A DNA stretch of 23,331 nucleotides from a virus: positions 1 to 23,331 of the IMG/VR virus record IMGVR_UViG_3300008267_001924. One strand, 5' to 3'. A program made the position numbers and the translations under genes. This document shows positions 22,787-23,331 of this stretch, in pieces. The stretch's first letter is position 1, and each line of letters opens with the position of its first letter. The notes beneath the pieces are model-generated. The model ran no database searches. It saw nothing but the letters and a program-made list of their open reading frames with translations, and was not told the DNA's origin.

Positions 22787-23311
22787 ATGAACACCATTTC
22801 CGACGAGTACCGCGCCCAGCAGGTCGAACTGCACACCAACCCCAACTACGGCGTGGCCTCCATCGCCTTTGCCCCCATCGTCGCCAAATTGGCGGTGGAC
22901 AATGAGGTTAAATCAATCAGCGACTACGGGGCAGGCAAGAAACACCTCCAAACCGCCCTACAGGGCGCTGGTCTTGAGTTTGATTACCGCCCCTATGACC
23001 CAGCCTTCCCGGAGTATGGGCCTCCCGTAGAGGCTGATATGGTCTGCTGCATTGATGTCCTTGAACACATCGAACCCGACCGGCTCGACGCTGTGCTGGA
23101 TGACCTTGCCAGCATCATGCCGCGCATCGGCTTCTTCAGCATCCATACGGGGGCGGCGGTCAAGGTGCTGTCGGACGGGCGCAATGCCCACCTCATCCAA
23201 GAACCCGCACGCTGGTGGCTCCCCCGCCTCTGTGAGCGGTTCCATATACACCACCTCCAACACCACCAGATGATGGGTCAGGGTTTCTGGGTCGTCGTTA
23301 GCCGCATCTGA
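22787..23311 (+). CDS. SAM-dependent methyltransferase (class I)
   Basis: 174 residues, the only plus-strand gene. Motif I, the SAM-binding loop, reads SISDYGAGKKHL (~43-54); motif II acidic residue is in YRPYDPAFPEY (~68-78); motif IV region is ADMVCCIDVLEHIEPDRL (~83-100), the hallmark 'DVLEHI' of small-molecule or sugar methyltransferases. The C-terminal part (FFSIHTGAAVKVL, then PARWWLPRLCERF) completes a Rossmann-like fold. The substrate is not readable; a DNA-modifying role is not supported, because no DPPY or PCQ motif is present. It faces away from the virion operon and so is probably controlled separately, perhaps early. Start at 22787; full length (stop at 23309-23311). Confidence 0.85.
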   Translation: MNTISDEYRAQQVELHTNPNYGVASIAFAPIVAKLAVDNEVKSISDYGAGKKHLQTALQGAGLEFDYRPYDPAFPEYGPPVEADMVCCIDVLEHIEPDRLDAVLDDLASIMPRIGFFSIHTGAAVKVLSDGRNAHLIQEPARWWLPRLCERFHIHHLQHHQMMGQGFWVVVSRI

Positions 23312-23331
23312 AGCCACGCTACCGTCTCAAC

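Noticed and set aside
1-23331. CRISPR arrays, tRNA genes, a diversity-generating retroelement or an insertion sequence
   Set aside because: No regularly spaced repeats, TpsiC-like cloverleaf, reverse transcriptase, template/variable repeat pair or transposase was seen.

Overview
This window is the virion-assembly half of a tailed bacteriophage (or prophage) genome. The podovirus-style parts list is a P22-like portal with a long coiled-coil tail, scaffold, HK97-type coat, two tail-tube-like proteins, very large Gln/Ala-rich ejection-type proteins and no tape measure or sheath. Nearly every gene lies on the minus strand, with stop/start overlaps (TAATG, TGATG, ATGA) between neighbours, so most of the window reads as one late operon transcribed from about 22.7 kb down to position 1. 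The host cannot be named from the sequence; most genes are GC-rich, with some AT-richer blocks.

From the 5' end of the operon (high coordinates): a lone plus-strand SAM methyltransferase diverges at 22.79 kb. The minus-strand series then runs DUF5856-like protein, phage ADP-ribosyltransferase, small terminase, HNH endonuclease, large terminase, three small proteins, portal, several small virion-type proteins, scaffold, major capsid protein, decoration-like protein, DUF115/MptE-like protein, C1q-like virion protein, a coiled-coil/AT-hook protein, tail adaptor and tail nozzle candidates, a GNAT acetyltransferase, three or four ejection-type proteins, and the first part of a tail-fibre gene cut by the window edge.

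The most striking feature is the major capsid gene (11910-13418). It is interrupted by two compact, ORF-less group I introns of 259 and 243 nt. Each has the P7 pair GACUA/UAGUC, a P1 with the U-G wobble at the 5' splice site, P3, P6, P8, P9 and a P10. Together they explain why the coat protein appears as three disconnected reading frames.

A second theme is reading-frame breaks at conserved motifs: five codons into the tail-fibre gene (~625), in capsid exon 2 just after the first intron (~12896), exactly in the Walker A loop of the large terminase (~20280), and inside the ADP-ribosyltransferase motif at a 10-bp tandem duplication (21825-21844). All four sit at or close to a mosaic joint: a change in base composition, an intron junction or the HNH insertion. 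They are either recombination/repair scars or sequence errors, and resequencing would decide.
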